This document shows, one piece after another, positions 1 to 12,000 of a stretch of DNA of 64,000 nucleotides (the stretch's first letter is position 1; every line of letters starts with the position of its first letter). The translations under genes and the position numbers were made by a program. The notes beneath the pieces were generated by a model that worked only from the letters and a program-made list of their open reading frames with translations, was not told the DNA's origin and ran no database searches. Source of the stretch: Acridotheres tristis (Eukaryota > Chordata > Aves > Passeriformes > Sturnidae); assembly GCA_037013685.1 (NCBI GenBank), contig CM072899.1:12628479-12692478 (forward strand), read 5' to 3'.

Positions 1-600
1 GCACATCCCCCGGGCTCGGAGCGCTGGGGATGGGGACCCGCGCCCGCCCGTCCCGGCAGGGTGGAGTTCCGCACACACTCGTCCCGGGGGATAGGGTCTC
101 GTAGCCCCGCTGAGGGTTCGAAGCAATAGCCGGGCGATTTTCCGCAGCCTCGAGAGCAGGGTAACGAGGGGCGAGCGACGGGGAGAGAAGATGTGTGTGG
201 GGAGGGTCTGAGCCGGCCGCTGCGGGCGGCGGCTGCTCGCTCGCATTTTCATTTATTTATTCTCGCATTTTATTTGTTTGTTTGTTTGGGCAAAGTGGAC
301 AAGGTAGGAGAGGGGCGAGAGGCTGAAGGTGGGGACGGAAGAGCGGTCTGAGGTGTCCCGGCAGTGCGGGGGGACGGCCGCGCAGCCCCGTCCGGAGCGG
401 CAATGAAGCCGAGCAGGGAGAGCCGAGAGCGGAGGGCGCGGAGTTCCCCAGGGAGCCAGCGCAGCCGTGGCCCGGTAGGAGCCGTCCCGTGGCCCGGCCG
501 TGTCCTGGCCGGACCCGCCGTGCTGCGCTGCCGCGGCGCTTTCTGCATCGCGCTCCTGCTGAACTGGACGATCCGGCCAGAAGCGTTTTGGGAGCTGTGG
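1..600. promoter_or_regulatory. CpG island 1, cut by the left edge of the window
   Basis: This stretch is dense in CG dinucleotides and GC-rich compared with the AT-rich DNA that follows, with a dip around 245-340 where T-rich runs occur. The composition drops sharply after about 600. Vertebrate CpG islands usually mark promoters, so this is probably a transcription start region, either a far-upstream ERC2 promoter or the 5' end of a neighbouring gene to the left. Possible + strand donors are moderate: AAG|GTAGGA near 304, AAG|GTGGGG near 328 and CCG|GTAGGA near 476. An ATG at 403 opens a 100-codon frame ending at 705 that I do not recognise. Direction and gene assignment cannot be settled from the sequence. 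Confidence 0.7.
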
Positions 601-3600
601 AGTGAGCAGTGCTGTTGTGTGGGTACACCTTCTGGAATTATGGGACCCGTAAACCTGCAAATGAAATGCATCTACCTTTTGCAAAGGAGGATTTGGTTGT
701 GTTAAAGAATATAGTCAGATTCAATAAAATGCTTCAGAGCCCGCTGAGTTATTTTACTATTCAGGATGGCATTTAGGCTTATGCTTACTGAATTCCATTA
801 TTTCAAAGGAGGTTAAGACCTCAAGATCTGTCTGGAGTTGCTTCTAGGTGTGGTTCATTTTTACTTGCCAAAGGTACCATAGATAAAGAGGCAGATCCTC
901 TGGTGTTCTCCAGCTGGTAGTAAGAGAAGTGCTGCCCCTTTTGAGGTTGCACAGGAAACTAAGCAATAATAGAGAAATAGACAGTTGAGGTGGAGTTTAT
1001 TGTGTGCACAAAAATCTCTGAACTGCTTTGCTTGTACTTCTATAAAATTATCACTCAGCAGACAAAATTAAGATTTTTTTTCCCTCCAAATACTGCTTTG
1101 CAGCTTATTGTTTGGTGCTTATCTATACATCAGCTAAGAAGTCTTTGAAACTTTCATTTCGGGACTAGAACAAGGGAAGAAAAGAAAAAAAAGCCTGGAG
1201 TTTTTCTTAATAGTGCACTGCTTATGAAGTCCTGTGAAGCACAGAACATACAAGATGGGTGATAAAAGCAGTGAGATTTCATCTCCTGCTTCACAATGGA
1301 TTCCCTAAATGAATAGATTTCCATTATACTTGCAGAATTTTAAATAACATAGCCAACCAGACCTGGCTCCTGCTGTTTGTCAGAAACAGCAGGTGGCAAT
1401 ATAATTTCAAGCATCTTTTCAAAACTTTGTCATAGAGAAAATCCTCTTATAAGGACTGTATTGTAAATTATTAGTGTTTTGCTAGGCAAGTGATGTGTTA
1501 TTTCAAAAAGTTGACAGTAGTTGATTGGTGGTTTCAGAACTTGGGTAAAAAACAGTTGTGTGATTTGTCAACAAATCAAGACTATCTACAAAACTACATA
1601 TATATGGAACTGGATCTTTCAAAACTGTCAAGTCTTTCAGGCATTTAATAAAGAATACTACACAAAATAAAATTACTTGAGCAGATTGTAAATTGTATAA
1701 AAGGACTTCCTACATGGTAAAAAATTATTGATTCCATTGCTGCACACTTGGCTTTATGTTTATATAAAGGCCAGATAACTTTTTTTTTTGCTTTCAAACT
1801 GCCTTGGCAATGTCATGTGTCATTCCCACATTAAGAGGCAGAAGTCTAAGAATATCCAAAGTCCCTTAACAGAACTGCAGTTTCACAACGAGTCCCTATG
1901 GAATGTTTACATCTTGGAGGACTGCATCAAAGTATGTACTTATCAAAGATGGAAAGGAGGATACTCTGTCCCTCAGCAGGCCAGTTACCTGTCTTGCACT
2001 GAGGGGACATTGTGCACTGATGCAGACAGTGCAAATTTTAAGGCAGTCTATAAATGGACACGTTTTCTTATATGGGCATGGAAATCTTACCTACATGCTG
2101 TAATTTAAAATGTTTTTTGAAAACCAACAAAGCAGTCTTTGAAGATAAATCCTGTTCTGATACACATTTTAAAATACTTCTGTTTTTTTCACCCTTCAAT
2201 ATTTGTTATTATTTTAAATCATTGGAACCTTTCAAATTTAAGACAACTATTTTATTTCAAGGCTTAACATAGGGTGCATCAGGGAGTAAAACTCTAGCCT
2301 TCAGCTGGTTTTATCTTCCCTGTATCTTTTCACAAGACATGAAATTAATTGCCTCCAACTGACATATATTTTTGTAATATGTGGCTGCAGAATCTACATC
2401 TTATCATTGGGCATTTTGGGATTTGGGACTGGATTCTTTAGCCACGCATTTCAAACTATGGATAATATATTCATGACAGTAAGTCTGATTGCATGGACTA
2501 CATTCTAACTTGTCATGCTTCCATATTATAATTACCTTTAATAGTTTTATTTACTGATTCTTTGCTGAATTTCATGTAGCTATTAGAATCCAACATAATG
2601 AGCAGCATAGGAGTTGAAATGAATATCTGAAGAAATCTAAAGACCGTTTCCTTTACTGCTTGTCCAAAAATATTTACAGTGCTTATGCCTTTAGAAAGGA
2701 GAATATAGGATATAATACTTGCTTCTACAATGCAGGGACTGTTGCAGTGCCTGCAGGAAAGGCATTACCAGGCTCTCTTTCATTTCCTGATAATCACCAG
2801 CATTCCTAAGTCCTTGATTTATCATTCTAGAGGACTGAATAAAAATGCTTTCAGGCTACATGCATCTCTCCTAAGGATCATGAAACACTATATAAGCACT
2901 TTAATCATTCATTAATTAAACTTTTTAGTAGCTCATGTAAGCAAGGTAAGAGGATGAGATTGCAGTGGGAGGTAGGTGTTATGAAAGCCCCATCAGGTGT
3001 CTGTCTTGATCTCCAGACACATAAATACCATTAATATCTGGTTGTAATTGACTTAAGAGAACGAGTCACATTGATTTTCCAATCACTCATGAGAACCCCA
3101 CTCAGAATGGTTGTATTTGTTTTCTAGGTGGATAGATGGATTGGCACAATGATTAAATTCAATACTGATAGTGATGCCTTGTGGAAGCTGGAACAATGGG
3201 GCTTTGGCCTGGAATTCAGTTTGCAGATGTATTTACAATGCAAATGCAGCTGAGAGGGTCCCCCAAGAATACTTTTCTTTGGGGCTTGCATATGGAATGT
3301 AGCCAGATTTGTATTTGGCATTGTTGCTGCATGGGCAAGTCTTTTTTAAATAGTTGAATATACTACTAGTGTGGTTTGAGTCCATTAATTTCTGGTTTTT
3401 AACTTGCTTTTGGAGGAAGAGATTCCCAGATCTTTTCAGAATAATGTGACCTTCATGGAAAGTGTATCCTTATACCCTACAGTGATGGCAGAAATCATTA
3501 TCCTTCCTCTTAATACTTGTATGTAGTTTCCCTACCCAGCCATTGCAGTAAAGTAAATCACGAATCTCCTTAAAGTTTCAAATTCATACGTAGCTTTCAG

Positions 3601-6600
3601 GGCTTCTGGAGTTAAATGGGAAACCTAAACAGTTTTGGCCTTGCTTCCAATACATTTTAGATAATGCAAATGGAAGTTTTTAGACTTGTTTCCCTGATTG
3701 CTTCCTTAAAAAGCAGCACGATGAAGAGTAACTATCAGCTGAATGCAATCAAATGCCAGCATGAGATGGTGTTCATCTTTAGCCAGCACACACTTATGAT
3801 TAATGGAATGAACGTGTGATCTGTGTGCCAAGTAAACTGAATGTAAAAATTAAAAAAAAAAAATTCTTTAAAGAAAATAATTTGCTTTTTGATACTCCAG
3901 TTGATACAGGACTGCACGTTCTAAACTGTAATTCCAAACAGGGGCTTACATGATATCCATAAATTTCTCTTTATATCTGATATCATAGATTACTACATAC
4001 TGAGAAGTTTATAAACACTAGAATATTTCTAAAATATATTCCTCTGTAGCAGAGGAATTCAGTTTCTCAAACCTGCCTTTGTGGCCAAGAAATGAGCAGG
4101 CCATCCATACCATACTTTTGTTCTCAGTATGGGTTTTGCACATTTCCTTCCTTCATACAGATGGATTTCAATGGCAGCTGTGCTCAAGATTGTGTACATG
4201 GGAGTGTGTTTGCATTAACCTGTTCTGTGGACTACTAATACTTTTATATTCTCAAATATGCACAATTTAGACCTCCAAGAAGCACATAAGGAATGTAAAG
4301 AAAATATGTTCTTCCTGCATATATGTTACTGAACAACATTAAACTGGGAGGAGGAAATCGGGACTAAATAACCCAAAGTTATGTAAATTGAAACCTGCTG
4401 CAATCTTTTCCTTTTGTAACCTGCAAGTCCATGGGTTTCATAGGGCTGCAGTCAGATTGATGGGTGGTAAAAATGGCTGTTGCTCCAGTGGAGTTGCACC
4501 ATATCAGAACAAGAAATCTTAATTTCCATTTGAGATAAACCCTTCAATTGGCTGCTTGGGCTCTATAGCATTCGCCATAAGTATTTTTGAAATATTTTGT
4601 GTATTTGAGTATCTCATGCACACCTAAGAATGGTAACCTTTGCTCTCACCTTTGTTTGTAGGAATTATTCAGAGATTACATAACTGGATCTTTCCCAAAA
4701 ATGCTACTCACTTTTTAAAGCAAGCCTGCTTCAAAAGGACAGGTATAGTTGCTGCATATCTGTTTGTGCACAGCACTTTCAAATTGCTCATGGCCATAGC
4801 ACTCCTCACAGTCGATTCCTGTACTGTTTCTTCTCACAGAAATTTTAACTGGGAAAAAAAAAATCTCAAATCCGTCACAAAAATGATTTCAACGTTTATG
4901 TGACTAAAAAGGATTTCTATGTAGAATTATGATAAAAGCAGAAGAAGGTGTAGAAGTAGAACTTATGTATGGTAAGGCAAAAGATTATCAAGAAAATAAT
5001 GGATTGTGGTCTAAGTTAAGAACCTGAGAGGCTGCAGATTTCTACCAAATTTTCTTTCTACATTCTTACTAGTAAAGAAACAAAACCTCATGGTCCTTTA
5101 CTGTAGTACAGAGTGACTGTCAAAACATGAAGTTGTCATATTCCTTACAAATATATTCTGCAATAAGTGTTGGGAAATAATAAATTTTGCATCAAAATAG
5201 CAGTATTTTCTGGTAATGAGAGACTAGAGTGCTATTTATATAATGCTAATCTGTTGTGTCAACTTTGGATTTTTAAAATATTACATGACAAATTATCAGC
5301 TTATTAAGGGGGGATGGACGAGTGTTCCTTTGGAATAATGTACCATTTATTTATTCCCCTAAAATATTTTTTGATGTAGTTTATAATTAAACACTATAAA
5401 AGCAAGGATTACCACTTAACATTTCATTTTTGTCAGGAAAGCATCTCCTGTAAAGTACTTACAAATGAGTCTCTTCTGCAGTCTTGACTGAAATGCATTA
5501 TGCAGAAATCTGACAACTGCTCAGTACAATTTGCAAGCTGCAGAGAATTCAAAATAGTCTTTGATGTCTAGGCAGAAATTCACTGTACAGCAGGGAGTTT
5601 AGGTCAGTTCTTTGCATTTTATCAGCCCATGTTGTGTTTAATTAAGACATGGCAAGCATCTCAGGATTAGCCTTTGACAGCACAGAGTTTTTGCTTCAGG
5701 TTAATAAGCCTGATTTTTTTTTCTCTCCCATTTTTCCCCTTCATAAAATTCCAATAGGCTGTCAAATCTTCTACTACTTTCCTTGAAGGAGCCTTCTCTT
5801 GGATGGAGACATCAAATTGCCACTGATGAGTTCTTCAGCTTAATGCATAGAGACTGGCCCATGTGAACTGATGAGATTTCACTACATAGAAGCATTTAAT
5901 GTTATAAAATTAATATCTCACAGCAGGTATAAAATGCATGTCCAATATGAGGACTGAAGAAACTGTCCTCACAAGAAATCAATCAGTATGGATTGGAACA
6001 TACACCAATGAAAGCTAAGTGAAAAACAAGAACCTTAGCAAGAACAGCAGAAAATACTCAAATAATTGAACTAGTAATGATGTTTGTTTGTTATTGTTAT
6101 CAAATATTAATGATTTTTCATAAAACCAGGAAACAATCAAACTATATTATAGTTTGAAAATTAAGAATGTCTTCTTAAAGAGACCAAAGGAGTGGAGAAA
6201 AGGGGGAGAAAGTTAAGTCCTCTGCATACAAAAAATGGGTCAAGCCACTGAATTTTTCTGTGCAAGCACTTGATCAGGTCTTTTACCTTCCATCTCTTCT
6301 TTATTCTGTTTCTGTATATATGCACTTTTAAAGTGCAACTCACCTTAAAAAGCAAATGCCCATAAATTAAAAACTCCTAAGATAAAAACAGCTATATCCA
6401 TTCACTAAGAAATGCTCATCAGAGCTTGGACAAATCATTATGCAGAGGATATTCTAGGAAAAAGCACTGAGGCAATCAAACTTAAACCAGCTGCAGAAAC
6501 AAAAAAAGAAAATTATAGCTTTGGCAAATTAATGCTAGTAATTATATTTCTATCACTTTGTATTATTCTGTTTTTCTTGGGATAAGATTTAACTTATTCA

Positions 6601-8602
6601 GTCTGAGCCATTCTGATTGTCAGAACTTGGGCAAAGGGACTTCTCAGAAGAACCCCTGAGGGAAAGTAGAACCATATGTTCACACTGTAATGGATCATAT
6701 CTGAAAAGTGAAAGGTATGTTCTGAGCTCCTGGGGCTTCTTGTGTTCAATTTTTGAAGCCAAATTTTCCAGGGATTTTAGGGTGAACTCAGCACTGAGTT
6801 GCAGAGCTCCTTCAACTTGGGAAGTGAGGGCAGGTATAAAGGGGCTTATTTTTGTGCTGGAAAAAAATTGAGCCCTGACAGTGATATACATTATATTATA
6901 TTATTATTATATTATACACTATATACAAACAATTTTTTTTTCTTCAAAACGGAATGTTTTGCATACTTTTTTCAAATTTCTGATTTCTGATTAGAGGGCA
7001 GGCAACTACAGAAATGCTGCACATGTTAATTTGGTCAGCAAGGGTGTAGTAAGTACAAATATTGCACTTCATTGTAACGTGACATAGGAAAATAATTAAT
7101 AAACCGTTGGGATGTTTAGGGATGTTTAGGAATATGGGATTATTTTGTGTATTTAAAAGTTTTGTTGAGATGACCAATCTACATTCAAGTATATTTGTCT
7201 GATAAAGGTGGGGAAACAGATCTATGGGCTACAGGCAAAAAATGAGCAAGCAGACATCTCTAGAACCATTTTCAGATGCTTTTGTATTTTTGTACTTTTG
7301 CTACTCTGATCAGCAAAAATCTTGAGTATCAACAGGCCGAATAGAAAGGTATTTATGCTGAAGGATAAATAATAGGATTTTCTACCAAATTTCCTCATCT
7401 CTCCTTTTCTTTTTACAATGTAAAACTGTAATTTTCATAGGCATTTCCATATTTCTTGTCTTTCCCTTGATCAGCATTGGTTTCTTCCCAAAATTTCAGC
7501 CCATTCTCTTTTCCTTCACCTTTGAACTGTACATTTAATTGGGTTCATACTTATGTTTGGAGGGAGGAGTGGTAAATTTTTGCAAACATCACCTGCTGCA
7601 TTATAGGGAGTTAGAATATGAAGGAAAAGGTTGTATGTATAGTTAGCACAATTTTCTGTTTGGCTCCGTGGGATTTTTTTTGTTAGGTTGATCGTTTATT
7701 TCTTATGGTTGTTGCTAGAGTACTTAACCTAAATGTAAAAATAATTATAAGAAAAAATGGTTCTTTTCCTTGCCATTTTGGAAGTCCCAGTAACTGTATG
7801 AGAATTTTGGTTGGGAAAGCAGAATTTTACATGCATTTTCCAAAGATACTGTTAACATTACAAGTTACATGTCATGGAGAACTTAATTAGTATAGTGTCA
7901 TAAATACTCCCAAATGGGAAGTTTTATTATGATTTTGCTTTCCCTCCTTCAGAATTTGATAGTTCTAATTACAGTTTGCAATACGTGAAAGTTCATTAAC
8001 TTCTGTAGATTTCTGAACCATGCCCTAACAGTTCCACTTCCAGAAATTCCTTGGAATTTTTTCGTATTTTGTGCAGTACTTTGGAGATCTTTGATTGCTA
8101 AATCATGCATGAAAAAGATAACCAAAACAGCAATTGCAGATTCGGCTCTGAGTAGAAGAAATAATTAAAGAAATTAATTTGGTTAAAAACTATCAACTAC
8201 ACTGAATCCCCTTGCCTGTTAAAATTAACAATAAAAAATGGTTTTTAAAATTGGAAATATTTTGCTTTTATGCTTATGCCTTATTTTTAATCTGTCCAAA
8301 CCTTAGGTATAGCTGAAACAGAAAATGCAGAATAATGGAGATTTAACAAAACAGAAAAGAATGACCTACACTAATGTAATGCTTTCTGTCATCTTTTGTA
8401 TGAATGTCCCATTTTGTCAAGTTTTCTAAGCAAAGCTCTTTAACTGTAACTTGCTTCTTAAACCAAGTTAGGCTTGATCTTGGATATATTTCAAAATAAT
8501 TTTAATAAATCTCAACAAATGCTACTTGCTGAGTCTTATCATTTTCATTAGTGCTTTAAAATTTCTGAGCATGTAAATTAATTTAGTTGTAGTCCTTATC
8601 AG
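601..8602. other. AT-rich noncoding stretch, no gene recognised
   Basis: The open frames here are short (up to about 106 codons) and none resembles a known protein. Visible structure is limited to simple sequence: an A-run near 3850, an ATT/TA-rich block at 6891-6925, and two copies of a 10-base unit (GATGTTTAGG) at 7111-7130. If island 1 is an ERC2 promoter this is intron; otherwise it is intergenic. Confidence 0.6.
6891..6925. repeat. ATT/TA-rich simple sequence
   Basis: A short block of alternating TTATA and TTAT units. This is a low-complexity microsatellite-like tract with no other visible role. Confidence 0.7.
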
Positions 8603-8650
8603 TCTTTGAAGAGAGTGTTAATTATATCTGGCAATAATTGTTTTGCAGAA
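8603..8650 (+). repeat. Left arm of a near-perfect inverted repeat
   Basis: This 48-base arm recurs as its reverse complement at 9031-9079. The inner 35 bases (8616-8650 against 9031-9065) are identical. The outer 11 bases (TCTTTGAAGAG) also match, separated from the core by one inserted base and one substitution. The arms enclose 380 bases of unrelated sequence (8651-9030). No clear target-site duplication flanks the arms, although CTTATC occurs just outside each one (8595-8600 and 9087-9092). The near identity suggests a recent origin or constraint. It could be a MITE-like element, a template-switch inverted duplication or an assembly error. Confidence 0.95.
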
Positions 8651-8766
8651 AATTGGGAAATCAGCCTCCACAAGCCTGGATCTCTTGAAGGGTTTATGAT
8701 TCAATCCCACTTCATGAGTAAGCTTTGCCAACTGTTTTGTTTTTACAATGAAAGCTTTATATATGT

Positions 8767-8816
8767 GGGGGTGTGTGTACACACGCATACATATATTAAA
8801 TATATATAAATATATG
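8767..8816. repeat. GT/CA and TA microsatellite inside the inverted-repeat loop
   Basis: A short GTGTGTGTACACAC run is followed by TA-rich ATATAT units. It is low-complexity sequence lying between the two arms of the inverted repeat. Confidence 0.75.
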
Positions 8817-9030
8817 GAGTTCTTCTAAGCATACTTACCCAAAAATATAAGTGTTTACTGTATTTCTTTTCTGCTTGTTCTGAAAGCTTCACACTGTTGA
8901 ATTAGATAAGCTTGAATAGAAAGAGATTGGGACACCAGTAATTCAGGATATTCTTTTGAATAGGCAAAGGAGCTTTATTAAGAAAAGGAGATAAAACTGT
9001 TGTGCCATGGCTTTCAAAATGGTTCTGTGC

Positions 9031-9079
9031 TTCTGCAAAACAATTATTGCCAGATATAATTAACATTCCTCTTCAAAGA
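9031..9079 (-). repeat. Right arm of a near-perfect inverted repeat
   Basis: This is the reverse-complement partner of 8603-8650. It is one base longer because of an extra G between the matching outer end and the 35-base identical core. If this region is transcribed, the two arms could form a long stem closing a 380-base loop. Confidence 0.95.
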
Positions 9080-12000
9080 AAAAACACTTATCTGGCTACT
9101 ACAGGACGAGCCTGAATGTGGTGATGACAAGCGTGGCATGGAACCATCACGTTCTTACTGGAGCTCAGGTCAGGCTGGAGTTCCTTCTGCAGGAGCTTTT
9201 CTGTCCTGCTGCAATGCAAAGTGCACATCTGATAGTGCTGCTCTATTATATTCTGGAACAAATGAAATCTGCCAGCCATTATTCCAGTATGTACAAGTAA
9301 TTGCTTCATACTTGCACAAATCCTTGTGGGTTATAAAATGTCACCAGTTTCTGAAAGGGAGGTCTGTAATGTTGTGTCACACCTAGGTTTTTAACCGAGT
9401 ATGCTTTCACAACATGGGTAATTCAACACATTATTGGATCATAATCATAAGAATGAGCTGAATTTTGTCACTTCTACATACACTATGTTGACAATAACTG
9501 GGGTTTAAGAGGATTATTGCCAGACCAATGAATGTTTCAGAAAAGGAATCTGTATCAGGAAAGCTTCAAGTGTAGAGGCTGCACACTGACACAGTAATGA
9601 CCATTTATGTTTCTAACAGTGATTACAAATATTTTCCCTGAAATTGTGGGTGATTATTCTTAGCCAATTGTATGTTTGTGAATGCTTTTTGACTTATATT
9701 TTGGGAGTTTAATTACAGAGCTAGATATACTGTGTGCTACTACTATCCTATCAGAAATGCCCAAATGGAATTTCCAAAGATAGCCTGTGAGACTGCCCTA
9801 TGGCCAGGAGCTCAAACACATTGATTGCTATTTCTGGATCATTGGGGTGTAACCTCTTCCCTCCCTACATCACTTTTCCATTTGCAAAAAAGACCAGTAT
9901 TAATAAACACTTTGATAAGGTTTTTCTTCAAATATGTTAGATTATGCTCTAAGTGGCATCTCCCTTTCCCATGTACACTGCTCTTGTTTCCAGTAACACA
10001 GAAAAATGCAGTTTCATCTCATCTCTATGGCTATATGGCGATATGCAATGTGACTTTTGAAAAATTGTAATTTAATTTTTTTCAAGGTAAATAAATCCCT
10101 TTGTTCAGTCTCAGGGAGAAGTAAAATACTAACAATAATAGTATTAGAAAAGCTACATGGTTCTTCAGGTGTATGATATATAATATTTCATATATTAAAT
10201 AAGTGGCAAATTAAAGGACTGAAGCTTTGCATAAAAGCTTCTGTGAAAGGGATTCCTTACCCAGGTCTTGCTGCATACACATCACCCCTGATAGCTGCAG
10301 TATAGAAGGGGTGGTTGTCTGAATGATCTCTCCCTTTCTGTCTACATACATATATATATAGAGAAAGAGGTAGTAGATTGAAGGGACTTGTTGCCTGTGT
10401 GTCTTTTTTCACTTCTGTCTCTCTCCTTGAAAAACAGCAGTTACTGTGTTTTCTTCTCTCCTGCTAAGGAAATCACCAACATAGAATACTTGAGATCTTT
10501 CTGAATGACCTTTGTATACCTGTGAGGGTTGACTAAGCCAAATAACACCACCATGGGATTAAACTAAATTTTAGGGCACTTGGGAGATCATAAAATGCTT
10601 ACACATTTAACTCTTAGTTTAGTGAATGAAAAGAAGATGATGTCTGTGACAATTAGAACTTTTTTCATGGGTGCAAAATTCTAAAAAGGGAGAAAAATAG
10701 GGGCAGTGGGACTGTTGACTGCCTAAAGGGCTAAAGCTGCTGAGCAATTTATGAGGAACTGATTTATGAGAGTTCCAAGCTGAAAATACATTCTACAGGT
10801 GCTTCAGATACAGAGCTATTCCTGTCTTCCTAATAAGTATGATATGGCAATGAAGACTTTCTATTCCCTCCTTCCATCTGTGTTCTACACCCATCTGTCA
10901 TATTTTATCCCTGTTTAGATTGAAAATGTTCCTGATTTATGCAGTGTTTGTATTTACAAACTAAACAACCAATAGGCTGCATGTGACAGAAGCTGTGGGA
11001 CCCATGGATGTCAGCCCTCAGCAGGAGGGCCCCTATTACAAGAGGCCATTTTTGTTCTTGGAGTTGTTAAATTCTGGTCTCTAATGCTTATCACAAAATA
11101 ACTTAGAAAAAGCACAGTTGCAATCTACTGTCCTTAGGACACCCCACCTCTAAATAATAACAGCTCCTCCAAAGGATGTCTGGAAACAACTGAGTGACCA
11201 GAAAGGTAATACTGCCTGAAATAGAGCTCAGGCTTATCAAGAAATAGATATATTTTCCTCTATGACATAGCCAAATGTCTGTTATTTTATATAACATATA
11301 GAAGCTCTGTATCCTTTGATGAGTCTTTAATTTGACACAAATGGAATTTTTAACTAAAATTGCACAAGCATTTATTTTAGATTTAAAAATGCTATTTGAT
11401 CTACTGTAAATTTATCCAGTCAATTATATGTCAGCACTTTATAGATAAGAATTGTTCCTTTTTCCTAGAGAGATATATCTTTAATATTAAACAATAATTT
11501 AGATCATATTGTTACTCAAATTATGACTAACAAACAAGTTGAAACTGCAAATAAGTAATTTGGGGAATAAAAAAATACTCAGAAGTATCCTTACTGTATT
11601 CCTGTAAAATATGATTGCATCAGAAGAGCAGCAGAGGGAACAGCATATAAAAATGAAAATAATGTTTTGACAATTTATGGTTTTTTTGATAGCTTCCTTT
11701 CAAAATCAGACCATGAAAAAACTATGTCTCATGAAAAGGGGGGATGTAATGGTGAGAGATTCAGTAAAAGGAATGAATCTTTAGTTTATGTTTCTGCAAT
11801 AAAAAGTAGCACTGATAGTGCTAGAATAGTGCTAGGAAACAGGTAATCTGGTTTTTGAGTGCAGGAACTGTGCAACCTTAGGGTTGCTAGTCCACCTTGG
11901 GTTCTACTGTAAGAAGAAAATAGCAGTCTCAGGGATAATACTGTATCCTAAATTCCATCAAAACCTGACTACCAGAGGTGATTGGTGTAGGCACCATCAC

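Noticed and set aside
115..130. GGGTTCGAAGC resembling a tRNA B box
   Set aside because: No A box, acceptor stem or cloverleaf could be found around it; it is an isolated word in a CpG island.
723..728. AATAAA polyadenylation signal after the 403-705 frame
   Set aside because: Kept only as a note: this hexamer is common in AT-rich DNA, and without a clear downstream GU-rich element or transcript it does not show a gene end.
7111..7130. GATGTTTAGG repeated twice, resembling a telomere-like TTAGGG tract
   Set aside because: The unit is ten bases with only two copies and does not form TTAGGG arrays.
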